A stretch of 64,000 nucleotides of DNA from NCBI RefSeq assembly GCF_020034665.1, contig NZ_JAIQDI010000001.1, positions 1,426,001-1,490,000 on the forward strand. Direction: 5' to 3'. The notes under the pieces were generated by a model. The model did not search any database, was not told the origin of the DNA, and saw only the letters and a list, made by a program, of their open reading frames with translations. The DNA comes from Niabella beijingensis (GTDB lineage Bacteria; Bacteroidota; Bacteroidia; Chitinophagales; Chitinophagaceae). Each line of letters opens with the position of its first letter. Within the stretch, counting starts at the first letter, position 1. This document shows, piece after piece, positions 9,451 to 18,290 of this stretch. A program made the position numbers and the translations under genes.

Positions 9451-10581
9451 TTATGGCCGGTCTTCACTTATCTTTTTTGCCTCTTCGATAATCGTCTGTT
9501 TGAGTGTTTTACTGGTTCCCAGCAGTAGCGGCAACTCCTCCTTTATTTTATTACACGGCAAGGCGAGGAACTTTTTCCATCCCTCCAGTCCGTGTTTTTC
9601 ATAGATCCGTTTTGCCAGGATACCGCCGGTCGCATACAGCCGGGAGACATCATCATCCGTACGCACATCCTTAAACAGCAGCTCATCAATAGTAATACCT
9701 GTATATTTCAACAGATACTGATATAGTGATCTGACCGTCTCTTTAAAGGATCTGGGATCACTTCCGCCAAAATAAGTGGCGATCCCTTCTGTGGCGATCC
9801 TACAGGATTTTTCTCCTTCGATATCTGAAATATAAAAATGAGCGATCTCATGAGGATAATGTTCTGCATTCCGGGCAGAGTAAAGCCCGTTCCCGATACG
9901 CATTCCGCCAGTCCTGGACAAAAACATTTCATACCGGAAATCATAACCCATCAAATTAAACATCTGTACCGGGTCCTTACAGGAGTAATAAACGAACTTT
10001 TTGGGGGGCACATTGAAAACCGCGGCAATGCTGTCATTATAGGCATTACAGGTCCTGGCCTGCTGCAGATCAAATGCATCCTTACTTTGCTTGTAAAAGA
10101 GGATATGCCCTATTTCCTGTTTGTACCAGTCCCGGATAAAATAACTCGTATATCGTTCCAGTGTAAACGCATCGGTACTTTTATGGTAGTTCGCAATAAG
10201 ATTGAGTACCTGGCCCATATTTCCTTTTAAAGAATCCGCTGCCGGTAAAAAGGCTATTTTTACCAGGTATTTCTGCCTCGGGATAAAATCGATTGCGCCG
10301 AGAAAAACGGGTGTCAGAAAACTCACACCTTTTCCATTGTATCCATAGGTTCCAAGATCGAAGGGATAACCGAAAAGATCCAGATCTTCCTTATCCCAGT
10401 ATTGTCCCGATCGTTGCTCATCCCACCCATACGTGAAAAAAGTGTCCAGTGTCCGGATGAGTAACTCCTTTTTATAAAGCGGGTTGATGTTGTGCTGATC
10501 GGAAAGGTTAATGGCTAACCGCTGGGCATTTATAAGATGCCCCGTTATTACAAAACACAATAAGAAAGACAGGCGTTTCAT
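9451..10581 (-). CDS. Secreted HExxH metalloprotease-like protein
   Basis: A 376-residue protein with an N-terminal signal peptide (hydrophobic 5-18, then NAQ). The zinc-binding motif HEIAH occupies 244-248, and a third ligand candidate Glu265 lies in ATEGIATYFGG. This is the arrangement of gluzincin peptidases of the MA clan. I do not recognise a named family. The rest, with several aromatic-rich segments and few cysteines, gives no further clue. It is likely periplasmic or extracellular. It stands alone between the cyclase and the beta-oxidation gene on the same strand. Peptidase activity is inferred only from the motif. Confidence 0.7.
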   Translation of the reverse strand: MKRLSFLLCFVITGHLINAQRLAINLSDQHNINPLYKKELLIRTLDTFFTYGWDEQRSGQYWDKEDLDLFGYPFDLGTYGYNGKGVSFLTPVFLGAIDFIPRQKYLVKIAFLPAADSLKGNMGQVLNLIANYHKSTDAFTLERYTSYFIRDWYKQEIGHILFYKQSKDAFDLQQARTCNAYNDSIAAVFNVPPKKFVYYSCKDPVQMFNLMGYDFRYEMFLSRTGGMRIGNGLYSARNAEHYPHEIAHFYISDIEGEKSCRIATEGIATYFGGSDPRSFKETVRSLYQYLLKYTGITIDELLFKDVRTDDDVSRLYATGGILAKRIYEKHGLEGWKKFLALPCNKIKEELPLLLGTSKTLKQTIIEEAKKISEDRP

Positions 10582-10676
10582 AAATGATCATTATTCCGCC
10601 GCACAAGCGAGCGTGGCAACGAAGCTGATAGCAGTACTTCAGATGACCCCGTAATAAATAACACTGTTGTCATGTT

Positions 10677-13040
10677 TTAATTCCGCACCGGCTTCCCCGT
10701 CTTGATCACACTTTGCAGGCGCTCCAGCGTTTTACGCTCACCGCAAAGCGATAAAAAGTTCTGGCGTTCCAGGTCCAGCAGGTATTGCTCCGATACCAGC
10801 GTGGGTTCGCTGAGATCACCGCCGCACATGACATAGGCCAGCTTTTTTGCCACCAGCGCGTCATGGTCGGTAGCATAGTTACCCTTCTGCATGCCATTAA
10901 TACCTGCCAGCAGGGCCCCCAGCGCACTGCGTCCCTGCACCTTGATATCCGTCCTGGGCACCGGTGCCACATAACCGCTGTCGTATAATTCTATCACGCT
11001 GCGTTTTGCTGCTGCGATCCGTAGGTCCTGGTTGATCACCACTTCGTCGGTACCCCTCCGGTAAATGCCCAGTTCATAAGCCTCCGCCGCAGAAGTACCA
11101 ACTTTTGCCGTTGCAATAGTAAGGAAACGGTTTTGCAGCGGAATGTTTTCCGGCTCCCCGTTCTGGGTCTCATCCGCAGCACGCAGTGCAAATTCCTTGG
11201 TACCGCCACCTCCGGGAATCAGCCCCACCCCCAGTTCCACCAGCCCGGTATAGGTTTCAGCAGCCGCACATACCTTATCGGCGTGCAGGCTCAGCTCACA
11301 GCCGCCACCCAGAGCCAGGCCGTGCGGGGCCACTACCACCGGAACCGCCGCATACCGGGCCCGCATGGTGGTGTTCTGGAACAGCCGAACGGCCATATCC
11401 AGCTCGTCATATTCCTGTTCGATCGCCAGCATGAAGATCATACCCACATTGGCGCCTGCTGAAAAATTAGCACCCTCATTGGCGATCACCAGTCCTTTGA
11501 AATCCTTCTCGGCCTTTTCAATGGAGGTCTGGATGCCGCTGAGCACATCCCCGCCGATCGTCCCCATCTTGGTGTTCCATTGCAGCGCCAGCACCTCATC
11601 ACCGATATCATAAAGCCGGCAACTGTTGTTCTTCCAGACGGTCTTATCGGAATAATTACTTAAAATGATAAAAGCTTCCGTACCCGGTAATGCCTTATAG
11701 GTCCTGCTGCCCGGATCATAGGCTTTGCGTCTTCCGTTTTCAACAACATAGAAAGTTTTATTACCTGCAGCAAGCATCTCGTCCACCCAGGCAGCTACTG
11801 TAAACCCCTCGACCTTCATGGCCTCCACGGTTTTGGCAACGCCCACGGCATCCCAGCTTTCAAAGGGACCGATCTCCCAGCCAAAGCCCGCCTTCATGGC
11901 ATCATCAATCCGGTACAGCTCATCGCTGATCTCGGGTATCCGGTGGCTCACATAGGAAAACAGGCGGTAATGGAACTGCCGGTAAAACGCACCGGCCTTG
12001 TCCTGGCCGGTCATCAGCATTTTTAATTTTGCGGGCAGCTCTTCGATCAGTTTTGCGGCTTCCAGGCTGGCAAATTTTGGTTTCACCCGCGGGCCGTATT
12101 CAAAGCTTTTCAGATCGAGTGTTAAGATCTCCGAAGCGCCCTTATCGTTTTTTATTTTTTTGAAAAATCCCTGTCCTGTTTTATCTCCCAGCCATTTATT
12201 GGCTACCATTTTTTCGAGCCAGGCAGGGATCACGAATAACTGTTTGGCCTCATCATCCGGGCAGTTTTCAAACACCCCGTTGGCTACCTTCACCAGGGTA
12301 TCGATGCCCACTACATCCGCTGTGCGGAAGGTGGCCGACTTAGGGCGGCCGATCATCGGTCCGGTCAAGGATTCGATCTCGTCAATGCTCAGTCCCAACT
12401 GGTCCATCAGTGAAAAGATGGCCATGATACTGAACACGCCCACGCGGTTGGCAATAAAGGCCGGTGTGTCCTTACAAAGCACGGTTGTTTTACCCAGGAT
12501 ATGGCTTCCGAAATCCAGCAGGAAATCGATCACTGCGGGATCGGTATCCGGTGTGGGAATGATCTCCAGCAGGCGCAGATAGCGCGGGGGATTAAAGAAA
12601 TGCGTACCGCAGAAATGTTGTGTAAAATCCGCACTCCGCCCGGCTGTCATCAAATGGATCGGGATACCGGAGGTATTGGAAGTGATAAGGGTTCCGGGTT
12701 TGCGGTATTGCTCCACTTTTTCAAATAACTGTTGTTTGACGTCCAGCCGCTCTACCACCACCTCTATCACCCAATCACAGCCGGCGATGTTTTTAAGATC
12801 CTCATCAAAGTTCCCGGTGGTGATCTTCTTCACCACATCCTTTGTGTAAACCGGGGACGGACTGCTTTTAACGGCCGCTGCCAGGGCATCTTTTACGATC
12901 TTGTTTTTATCCGGTCCCTCTGCGGCGATATCCAGTAACAATACCGGAATGCCAACGCCTGCAAAATGACAGGCAATGCGCGAGCCCATTACACCACTTC
13001 CAAGAACGGCAACTTTTTTAATGATTCGTTTCATATACAA
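10677..13040 (-). CDS. 3-hydroxyacyl-CoA dehydrogenase/enoyl-CoA hydratase fusion (FadN-like)
   Basis: A 787-residue cytosolic beta-oxidation enzyme. The N-terminal Rossmann fold has GSGVMG at 14-19, followed by the NAD-binding and C-terminal dehydrogenase domains to about 420. The C-terminal part is a crotonase domain with LALGGGCELSLHAD and a GLIPGGGG loop. Domain order (dehydrogenase first) matches FadN-type proteins and is the reverse of FadB/FadJ. It would hydrate enoyl-CoA and oxidise 3-hydroxyacyl-CoA. Thiolase and acyl-CoA dehydrogenase genes that usually accompany FadN are not next to it. The ATG at 13034 (third codon) is an alternative start. Confidence 0.9.
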   Translation of the reverse strand: MYMKRIIKKVAVLGSGVMGSRIACHFAGVGIPVLLLDIAAEGPDKNKIVKDALAAAVKSSPSPVYTKDVVKKITTGNFDEDLKNIAGCDWVIEVVVERLDVKQQLFEKVEQYRKPGTLITSNTSGIPIHLMTAGRSADFTQHFCGTHFFNPPRYLRLLEIIPTPDTDPAVIDFLLDFGSHILGKTTVLCKDTPAFIANRVGVFSIMAIFSLMDQLGLSIDEIESLTGPMIGRPKSATFRTADVVGIDTLVKVANGVFENCPDDEAKQLFVIPAWLEKMVANKWLGDKTGQGFFKKIKNDKGASEILTLDLKSFEYGPRVKPKFASLEAAKLIEELPAKLKMLMTGQDKAGAFYRQFHYRLFSYVSHRIPEISDELYRIDDAMKAGFGWEIGPFESWDAVGVAKTVEAMKVEGFTVAAWVDEMLAAGNKTFYVVENGRRKAYDPGSRTYKALPGTEAFIILSNYSDKTVWKNNSCRLYDIGDEVLALQWNTKMGTIGGDVLSGIQTSIEKAEKDFKGLVIANEGANFSAGANVGMIFMLAIEQEYDELDMAVRLFQNTTMRARYAAVPVVVAPHGLALGGGCELSLHADKVCAAAETYTGLVELGVGLIPGGGGTKEFALRAADETQNGEPENIPLQNRFLTIATAKVGTSAAEAYELGIYRRGTDEVVINQDLRIAAAKRSVIELYDSGYVAPVPRTDIKVQGRSALGALLAGINGMQKGNYATDHDALVAKKLAYVMCGGDLSEPTLVSEQYLLDLERQNFLSLCGERKTLERLQSVIKTGKPVRN

Positions 13041-13175
13041 TTTATGTTTAAGAGTTGCAGGGCTTAACAGGTCTGTGCGAACGGAAGTGAATCAACCGCT
13101 GATCGGCCATTCGCACCTGCATCTTCTGTAAACACCGGACAACTTTTTTCATTGAAACAATAAACAAACAACAAT

Positions 13176-13196
13176 TAGTTAGATAAACAACTATCT
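13176..13196. promoter_or_regulatory. Overlapping inverted repeats upstream of the FadN-like gene
   Basis: Two dyads interlock here: TAGTT/AACTA (13176-13180 and 13189-13193) and AGATA/TATCT (13181-13185 and 13192-13196). They lie about 140 bases before the FadN-like start, in the 424-base gap to the ABC ATPase. A dimeric TetR- or MarR-type fatty-acid regulator could bind such a site. The rest of the gap (13041-13464) holds no convincing gene. Confidence 0.35.
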
Positions 13197-13464
13197 ACTG
13201 TGAAGGTAAGGAGAAAAAAAGCAAAATTCAAAAAACAACCGCCAAATCAGCATACCGCTTCCGCCGGGCGGGAAGGGCGTTGCAGCCGGTTTTTACTGAT
13301 AAGTACCCGGGCCGCTGCCGGCAAGTGTCCGTTCTCAGCAGCTTACGTTCCGGCACCGGAAGACAGCACCGGGCGTTCACCTCCTCCTGTTGTGGCTTTG
13401 CCGATTTTATTTCTTGTGCCGGATCAATTAATAATACATTTGATACAGTAAATCCGAAGCATCT

Positions 13465-14379
13465 ATGAGTGTATTATCAACACAGGAACTTTCAAAAAAC
13501 TATGGTGCCGTACAGGCGCTGAACGGTGTAAGCCTTCAGGTGCCTCCGGGATCGGTATACGGGATCCTGGGACCCAACGGAAGTGGCAAGACCACCCTCC
13601 TGGGCATCGTAATGGATGTATTGAAACCCAGCTCCGGTACCTATCTGTGGAACGGTCATACCGGAAATGAACAGCAGCGAAAACGGATCGGCACGCTGCT
13701 GGAAACGCCTAATTTTTATCCCTACCTGAGCGCTGAGCGCAACCTGGAAATTGCGGCCGCTATCAAGAACCGTGATAAAAGCGATATCCCCCGGGTGTTG
13801 CAGACCGTTAATCTTTTCGAACGCCGCCATTCCGCCTTCAGCACCTACTCCCTGGGCATGAAGCAGCGCCTGTCCATTGCAGCCGCATTACTGGGGAACC
13901 CTGACATACTTGTTTTTGATGAGCCCACCAATGGCCTGGACCCTGCCGGCATCGCCGAGATCCGGCAGCTGATTCTTCAGCTGCATGATTCAGGAAAGAC
14001 CATTATTATGGCCAGTCATATACTGGATGAAGTGGAAAAAGTATGCACTCATGTAACTATTATCCAGAAAGGTAATGTGAAAGCAAGCGGTACCGTAAGC
14101 GATGTGTTGCATGCCGGTGAACCGGAAGGAGCCGTACTGATCGAGGTGGCGGCAGATGACCTGCCGGGATTGCAACAGCTCCTTACCGGGATGAGCGGCG
14201 TAAAAGAATGCACGGTAAAAGCAGGCATCCTCCGGGTAGCAGGCGATCCGTCGCTGACACCGCAACGGCTCAACCAGTATTGTTTTGAAAAAGGCGTCAC
14301 GCTCCATTACCTGGCACTTAAAAAGAAAAGTCTTGAGACCCGGTTCCTTGAAATCACCGGCTCCAGCAGCGACCGCTAA
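13465..14379 (+). CDS. ABC transporter ATP-binding protein
   Basis: A 304-residue ATPase subunit of an ABC-2 type transporter. Walker A GPNGSGKT spans 36-43, the signature SLGMKQ 129-134, and Walker B ILVFDE 148-153, followed by the H-loop in IIMASHILDEVE. The C-terminal 90 residues form the extra domain often seen in CcmA/NatA-type exporters. It lies 44 bases before its permease, making a two-gene export system. The substrate is unknown. Such pairs in Bacteroidota often serve gliding, lantibiotic immunity or sodium export, none of which is specifically supported here. Confidence 0.9.
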   Translation: MSVLSTQELSKNYGAVQALNGVSLQVPPGSVYGILGPNGSGKTTLLGIVMDVLKPSSGTYLWNGHTGNEQQRKRIGTLLETPNFYPYLSAERNLEIAAAIKNRDKSDIPRVLQTVNLFERRHSAFSTYSLGMKQRLSIAAALLGNPDILVFDEPTNGLDPAGIAEIRQLILQLHDSGKTIIMASHILDEVEKVCTHVTIIQKGNVKASGTVSDVLHAGEPEGAVLIEVAADDLPGLQQLLTGMSGVKECTVKAGILRVAGDPSLTPQRLNQYCFEKGVTLHYLALKKKSLETRFLEITGSSSDR

Positions 14380-14423
14380 AGCAACATTCCGATCCGGTCT
14401 TTGTATTAACACACATCTAATTC

Positions 14424-15251
14424 ATGCTTCTTATGCTACAACTTTTTAAAACCGAATGGCTGAAAGTAAAAAGCTACCGCACCTTCTGGATACTGTTTGG
14501 TTCTTTTTTTATTTTCCTTCCGGCTACATTGCTGATGACGGCCGACCGGTTCATGCACCAGATCAACCAGATGGAAGGGAAAAACATGGAGACGGCAATA
14601 ATGAAGAGCCTGCTCAGCGCTCCATTCATTTTTCCGAACGTGTGGCGGGGCGCTGCCTGGTTTGGGGGATTGTTCTTTATTATCATCGGTATGCTCTTTA
14701 TCCTTCTTGTCACCAATGAGGTCCAGTATAAGACCCACCGGCAGAATATCATCGACGGCTGGAGCCGTACCGACTTTATAACCGCGAAGCTGAGCATGCT
14801 GCTCTTTTTTGTAGTGAGCACCACCGTGATGGTATTCCTTTGCGGACTGGTATGCGGATTGTTGTTCACGCCCGATCTGTCATCTGTATCGATCTTTGAA
14901 AACATACGCTACGTCGGCTACTATGCCCTCATGGCCACGCTGTACCTGGTGGTGGCTTTTCTGGTTGCCATACTGATCAAGCGGACCGGGCTCGCCATTG
15001 TGGTATATTTCGGGTATGTATTTGTTATCGATAATCTGCTGTGGCTGGTACTTACGTTCCGGAAAAGTCAGCTGGGGTATTTTCTTCCCCTGGAAAGTTC
15101 CGATTCACTCATACCCAATCCGTTCAAACCATCCAATATCGAGCTTCGCACCGTTCCGGACCTGAACCTGCTGATCACTGCAGTCATTTATGGCACTCTG
15201 ATGTTGTACGGGATCTTCCGCTATTACAGGAATGCGGATCTCAAGACCTGA
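14424..15251 (+). CDS. ABC-2 type transporter permease
   Basis: A 275-residue inner-membrane protein with about six helices: one near 19-36, a pair around 75-100, then four from about 120 to the end with a final helix at 245-265. It starts LFKTEWLKVKSYRTFW, the amphipathic lead-in typical of ABC-2 permeases. It is partnered with the upstream ATPase. Met1 or Met4 may be the start. Its stop codon abuts the stop of the opposite-strand epimerase with no spacer, the two stops forming TGATCA, so there is no room for a conventional terminator. Confidence 0.82.
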   Translation: MLLMLQLFKTEWLKVKSYRTFWILFGSFFIFLPATLLMTADRFMHQINQMEGKNMETAIMKSLLSAPFIFPNVWRGAAWFGGLFFIIIGMLFILLVTNEVQYKTHRQNIIDGWSRTDFITAKLSMLLFFVVSTTVMVFLCGLVCGLLFTPDLSSVSIFENIRYVGYYALMATLYLVVAFLVAILIKRTGLAIVVYFGYVFVIDNLLWLVLTFRKSQLGYFLPLESSDSLIPNPFKPSNIELRTVPDLNLLITAVIYGTLMLYGIFRYYRNADLKT

Positions 15252-16181
15252 TCATTTTATCAGCTGAGCCAGCGCAGTATCAATATCCGGATAGCGGAAC
15301 CGGAACCCATGGGATAATACCTTTGCAGCGCTTACCGTTGTGCTTTTTAACGCTTCCGCGCCCATTTCGCCCATTACCAATTTCAGCAGGGGCGCCGGTA
15401 CCGGCAGGGTAATAAAGGACCGGCCATATTTATGTGTTGCCAAGGCCTCCGTCAATACAGCATTTGACACAGGGAGCGGGGCCGCCGCGTTATAAGCGCC
15501 ATGATAAGATCCGTTTTCCATTGCTGTCAGGTACAATGTAACGAGGTCATCGATATGGATCCAGCTTACCACCTGGCAGCCATTGCCCGGCACAGCGGCG
15601 ATCCTCCATTTCAATGCCCGTTCAAATTGCTGCATTACCCCTCCATGGGGTGCCAGCACAATACCGGTTCTGAGGTACACCACGCGGATCCCGGATGCAG
15701 CCAGTGAGGCAATGCTTTGCTCCCATTGCATACAGCAGTTGCCCAAAAAATCGGAGGCCGCAGGCTGATCCTCCCGGAAAGGCGCAGGATTTGGCACTTC
15801 CGGATCCTGCCCGTACCAGCCGATGGCCGAGGCGCTGATAAAGGCTTTTAACCGGTGCGGCCGCTTCAACAGGTTTTCCGACAACAAGACACCGCTCTGC
15901 ACCCGGCTGTCCACAATCTCCTTTTTCCGGCGGGCCGACCAGCGCTGTTCCATAAGGCTGGCACCTGCCAGATGGATAATATAATCGGCGGCCTCCAGCA
16001 CTTTATGGTCCACTTCCCCGGTTTTGATGTTCCAGTAGGCATAGCGTATTCTCTGCTCTGTATGCTGCAGAAGGGACCGGTCGCGGGTGAACACAACAAC
16101 TTCATACCCCCTTTCCAGGAGTTGCGTTATAACGGCCCTGCCGATCATTCCGGTACCTCCGGTTACTATTACAATGGACAT
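15252..16181 (-). CDS. TIGR01777-family NAD(P)-dependent epimerase
   Basis: A 309-residue short-chain dehydrogenase of the extended SDR39U1/YfcH type. The nucleotide loop GGTGMIG is at 8-14. YIIHLAGASL follows, then the conserved active-region Ser-Ala-Ser and YG, and a C-terminal domain containing LKLVMGEMGAEAL and GFRFRYPDID, which marks the DUF1731 tail. The family's reaction is poorly defined; it is usually annotated as a sugar-nucleotide epimerase-like oxidoreductase. It converges with the ABC permease without any intergenic base. Confidence 0.88.
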   Translation of the reverse strand: MSIVIVTGGTGMIGRAVITQLLERGYEVVVFTRDRSLLQHTEQRIRYAYWNIKTGEVDHKVLEAADYIIHLAGASLMEQRWSARRKKEIVDSRVQSGVLLSENLLKRPHRLKAFISASAIGWYGQDPEVPNPAPFREDQPAASDFLGNCCMQWEQSIASLAASGIRVVYLRTGIVLAPHGGVMQQFERALKWRIAAVPGNGCQVVSWIHIDDLVTLYLTAMENGSYHGAYNAAAPLPVSNAVLTEALATHKYGRSFITLPVPAPLLKLVMGEMGAEALKSTTVSAAKVLSHGFRFRYPDIDTALAQLIK

Positions 16182-16200
16182 ACTGCGGGTTAAGGAAAAA

Positions 16201-16304
16201 GAGGCTGTCGTCAGAAGTCTGGATTATCACATTCTTCCGATGGTTATCGAAAGCTGCTGAACCAGGTTCAGCATAATAGCAAACAGACTCTTGAAGACAG
16301 CCCC
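16201..16304. mobile_element. MITE-like element with imperfect terminal inverted repeats
   Basis: The ends at 16201-16221 and 16284-16304 are inverted repeats matching at 17 of 21 positions, beginning G(A/G)GGCTGTC. Ends of the form GGCTGTCT are, to my recollection, common in transposons of this phylum. The 104-base interval contains no gene. At its centre (16255-16273) is a perfect 9-bp dyad, TGCTGAACC and GGTTCAGCA around one A. No target duplication is obvious. A non-autonomous element or insertion remnant is the best reading; a long hairpin terminator is the alternative. Confidence 0.45.
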
Positions 16305-16319
16305 TTATCTCTTATTCAA

Positions 16320-17270
16320 TTATTTCTTTCGCGCTCCGCCCAGCGGTTTCTTGGGCAGCGGCGTATCCATGCCCTTGCCGGAAACAGGATCATTATGGCC
16401 ATGAAAAGGATCATGTGGCTTTTCGCGGAATGCTTCCGGAACGGGATCATGCGGACGTTCTTCTATAATTCCTGCATCAGCGGCTTTTTCGCCTGCACCT
16501 GTTTCCGGGGCTGCGGGCAATTCCGGAATGGTATTTTCAACATTTGCCACTTCGCTCAATTCGGATGGCTCCATCACCGGCGCCGCAATTATAGGTTCTT
16601 CTAATGCCGGTATCTTTATTTCGGCAACACTGTTTTCTTTAACGATCGCTGCCGGAACCGGCGGTTTCGATACTTTTTTTGCCGGGGCTTTCTTTTTAGG
16701 GGCGTTTACTGCTGCGGTACGGATGGCGGTCTTTTTCGGCACTTGTTTTACCGGGGCTTTTTTCACAGTTGCGGCCTTTTTTGCTGTGGCTTTTTTAACC
16801 GCTGCTTTCTTTACCACGGTCTTTTTAACAGCAACCTTCTTCGCCGGTTTTGCTGTCACTGTTGTTGTTTTCCTGGCTGCGGTCTTTTTCGCGGCTGCTT
16901 TTTTTACCGCTGCTTTTTTTGTTGCCGGAGCCGATTTCTTTATGGCCGCGGATTTCCTGGCAGCTGCTTTACCGGTTGTTCCTTTAGAGCCGGCCGGCGC
17001 TTTTTTTGCCACCGTTTTAGGAGCTGCAGATTTTTGTGTCGCTGCGCGGGAGGCTGTAGATTTTACTGCTTTTCCTGCCTTCTTTTCTTTTTTGACAGCT
17101 TTTTTCTGTGCTTTGGTCTGTTGTTTCAGTTTTCGGGCTGCCGCTTTTTTTGCTTTCTTATCATCCTTTTTGGGAGCAGCATTTTTCTTTTTTTTGGAAT
17201 CAGTCTTTTTTGCAGTTGCTTTCTTGGGGGAGCCTCCTTTTTTTGAAGCCGCTTTTTTTTCCTTTGCCAT
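16320..17270 (-). CDS. Histone H1-like lysine/alanine-rich protein
   Basis: A 316-residue, extremely basic low-complexity protein. Residues 1 to about 210 consist largely of irregular KKAAAKK, KKTAVKK and APAKK repeats like eukaryotic H1 tails and bacterial Hc1/AlgP-type proteins. The last 110 residues change to an acidic, proline-rich part with two PHDP motifs and then a short basic end, LPKKPLGGARKK. It probably binds DNA or RNA as a nucleoid-associated protein. Repeat number may vary between strains. The opposite strand is open only because of the composition. Confidence 0.8.
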   Translation of the reverse strand: MAKEKKAASKKGGSPKKATAKKTDSKKKKNAAPKKDDKKAKKAAARKLKQQTKAQKKAVKKEKKAGKAVKSTASRAATQKSAAPKTVAKKAPAGSKGTTGKAAARKSAAIKKSAPATKKAAVKKAAAKKTAARKTTTVTAKPAKKVAVKKTVVKKAAVKKATAKKAATVKKAPVKQVPKKTAIRTAAVNAPKKKAPAKKVSKPPVPAAIVKENSVAEIKIPALEEPIIAAPVMEPSELSEVANVENTIPELPAAPETGAGEKAADAGIIEERPHDPVPEAFREKPHDPFHGHNDPVSGKGMDTPLPKKPLGGARKK

Positions 17271-17351
17271 CCTGTTTTGTTTTAAATAATGAACAATAGA
17301 GAACTGTAGAAAAAATATTAAAATTTAACCTCAACAATTATACCATTAAAA

Positions 17352-17383
17352 AAAAATCCTCATTTTTTCAAATGAGGATTTTT
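17352..17383 (-). terminator. Terminator after tonB
   Basis: A 14-bp perfect stem (AAAAATCCTCATTT and AAATGAGGATTTTT) with loop TTTC. A/T tracts on both sides make it work in either direction. It lies just past the TonB stop on the minus strand and closes the exbB-exbD-exbD-tonB operon. Confidence 0.9.
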
Positions 17384-17402
17384 GATTCAATATTCTTAAA
17401 AC

Positions 17403-18233
17403 TTAACCTTCGGTAACCTGGAAGGTGATCGGCTGCTTTCTGTAGGCTTTTACCTGTCTTCCGTTCTGAATGGCAGGTTTCCACTTACCGGATTTTTTAA
17501 TTACACGAACAGCTTCTGAACCCATTCCGAAACCAGGGTCTTTGATCACTTTTACATCGCTCACATTCCCCTGTACATCCACCACAAACTGAACAACTAC
17601 CTGATAGTTCCCGGCTGTAGCTCCGTTTTCAACAGGCACATCCCCTCTGAGGTTGGTCTGCAGGTAACGGCCCCAATCACCATTGTACTGGGCATCCTGT
17701 TCTACTTTTGTAAAGATCTCGGGTTCTTTTTCCACAGGTTTCGTTTCCACGATACCCTTACCGCCATCAACACCCGCCGGAGGAACAACGATTCCCACAT
17801 CCTTCACCCCTTCCTGGTTGATGGTACCGATCTTGGTCTCCTTCAACTCTTCCTGTACAGGAGGTGGTTGTTTCACCTCTTCATCCTTTACAATCTTGGG
17901 AGGTGTAAATGCTTTTGTTTCAATTTTGGGAGGTGGCTCTACCTTGGGAGGAGGAGGTGGCGGCGGCGGTGGCGGCTCTTCCTTCTTCTCTTCCTGCTTA
18001 ATTTCCTGAATGGTAACTTCCTCCATTTTTACTTTCTCCTGGACGGGGGATTTCATCTGGCTTTTTAACACCACCAGACCAGCAATAACCACAGCGGCCA
18101 CTACCGTTATCGCCAGTGCTTTCCAGACGCGTTTGTTATAGGTGCGGCGAAGCTCGTAGGCTCCGTAGTCCTTGTTCCGCCCTTCAAACACTATATCCAG
18201 AAGATCAGAGGATAAAATTTTATTGGCTTCCAT
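17403..18233 (-). CDS. tonB: Energy transducer TonB
   Basis: A 276-residue TonB-family protein. It has a cytoplasmic N terminus containing the Bacteroidota motif FEGRNKDYGAYELRR and a transmembrane helix at about 40-57. A periplasmic spacer rich in Pro, Glu and Lys follows (including a run of nine prolines near 90), then a C-terminal TonB domain from about 185 with VVQFVVDVQGNVSDVKV and a PITF strand at the end. It transmits proton-motive energy from ExbB/ExbD to outer-membrane receptors such as SusC-type transporters. It is the last gene of the operon, 57 bases after the second ExbD. Confidence 0.93.
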   Translation of the reverse strand: MEANKILSSDLLDIVFEGRNKDYGAYELRRTYNKRVWKALAITVVAAVVIAGLVVLKSQMKSPVQEKVKMEEVTIQEIKQEEKKEEPPPPPPPPPPKVEPPPKIETKAFTPPKIVKDEEVKQPPPVQEELKETKIGTINQEGVKDVGIVVPPAGVDGGKGIVETKPVEKEPEIFTKVEQDAQYNGDWGRYLQTNLRGDVPVENGATAGNYQVVVQFVVDVQGNVSDVKVIKDPGFGMGSEAVRVIKKSGKWKPAIQNGRQVKAYRKQPITFQVTEG

Positions 18234-18290
18234 TATCTAAATTACTTTTTTTAATATGATGCATTTTTCGAAAAATTCCATACGGAATTT

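Noticed and set aside
13200..13468. Two overlapping open frames of 62 and 83 codons upstream of the ABC ATPase
   Set aside because: No domain resemblance, Arg/Ser/Pro-rich random-like composition, and they overlap each other in different frames.
16528..17289. A 253-codon open frame opposite the histone-like gene
   Set aside because: Its Phe/Ala-rich translation is the antisense of Lys/Ala repeats (AAA and GCx codons), a composition artefact.
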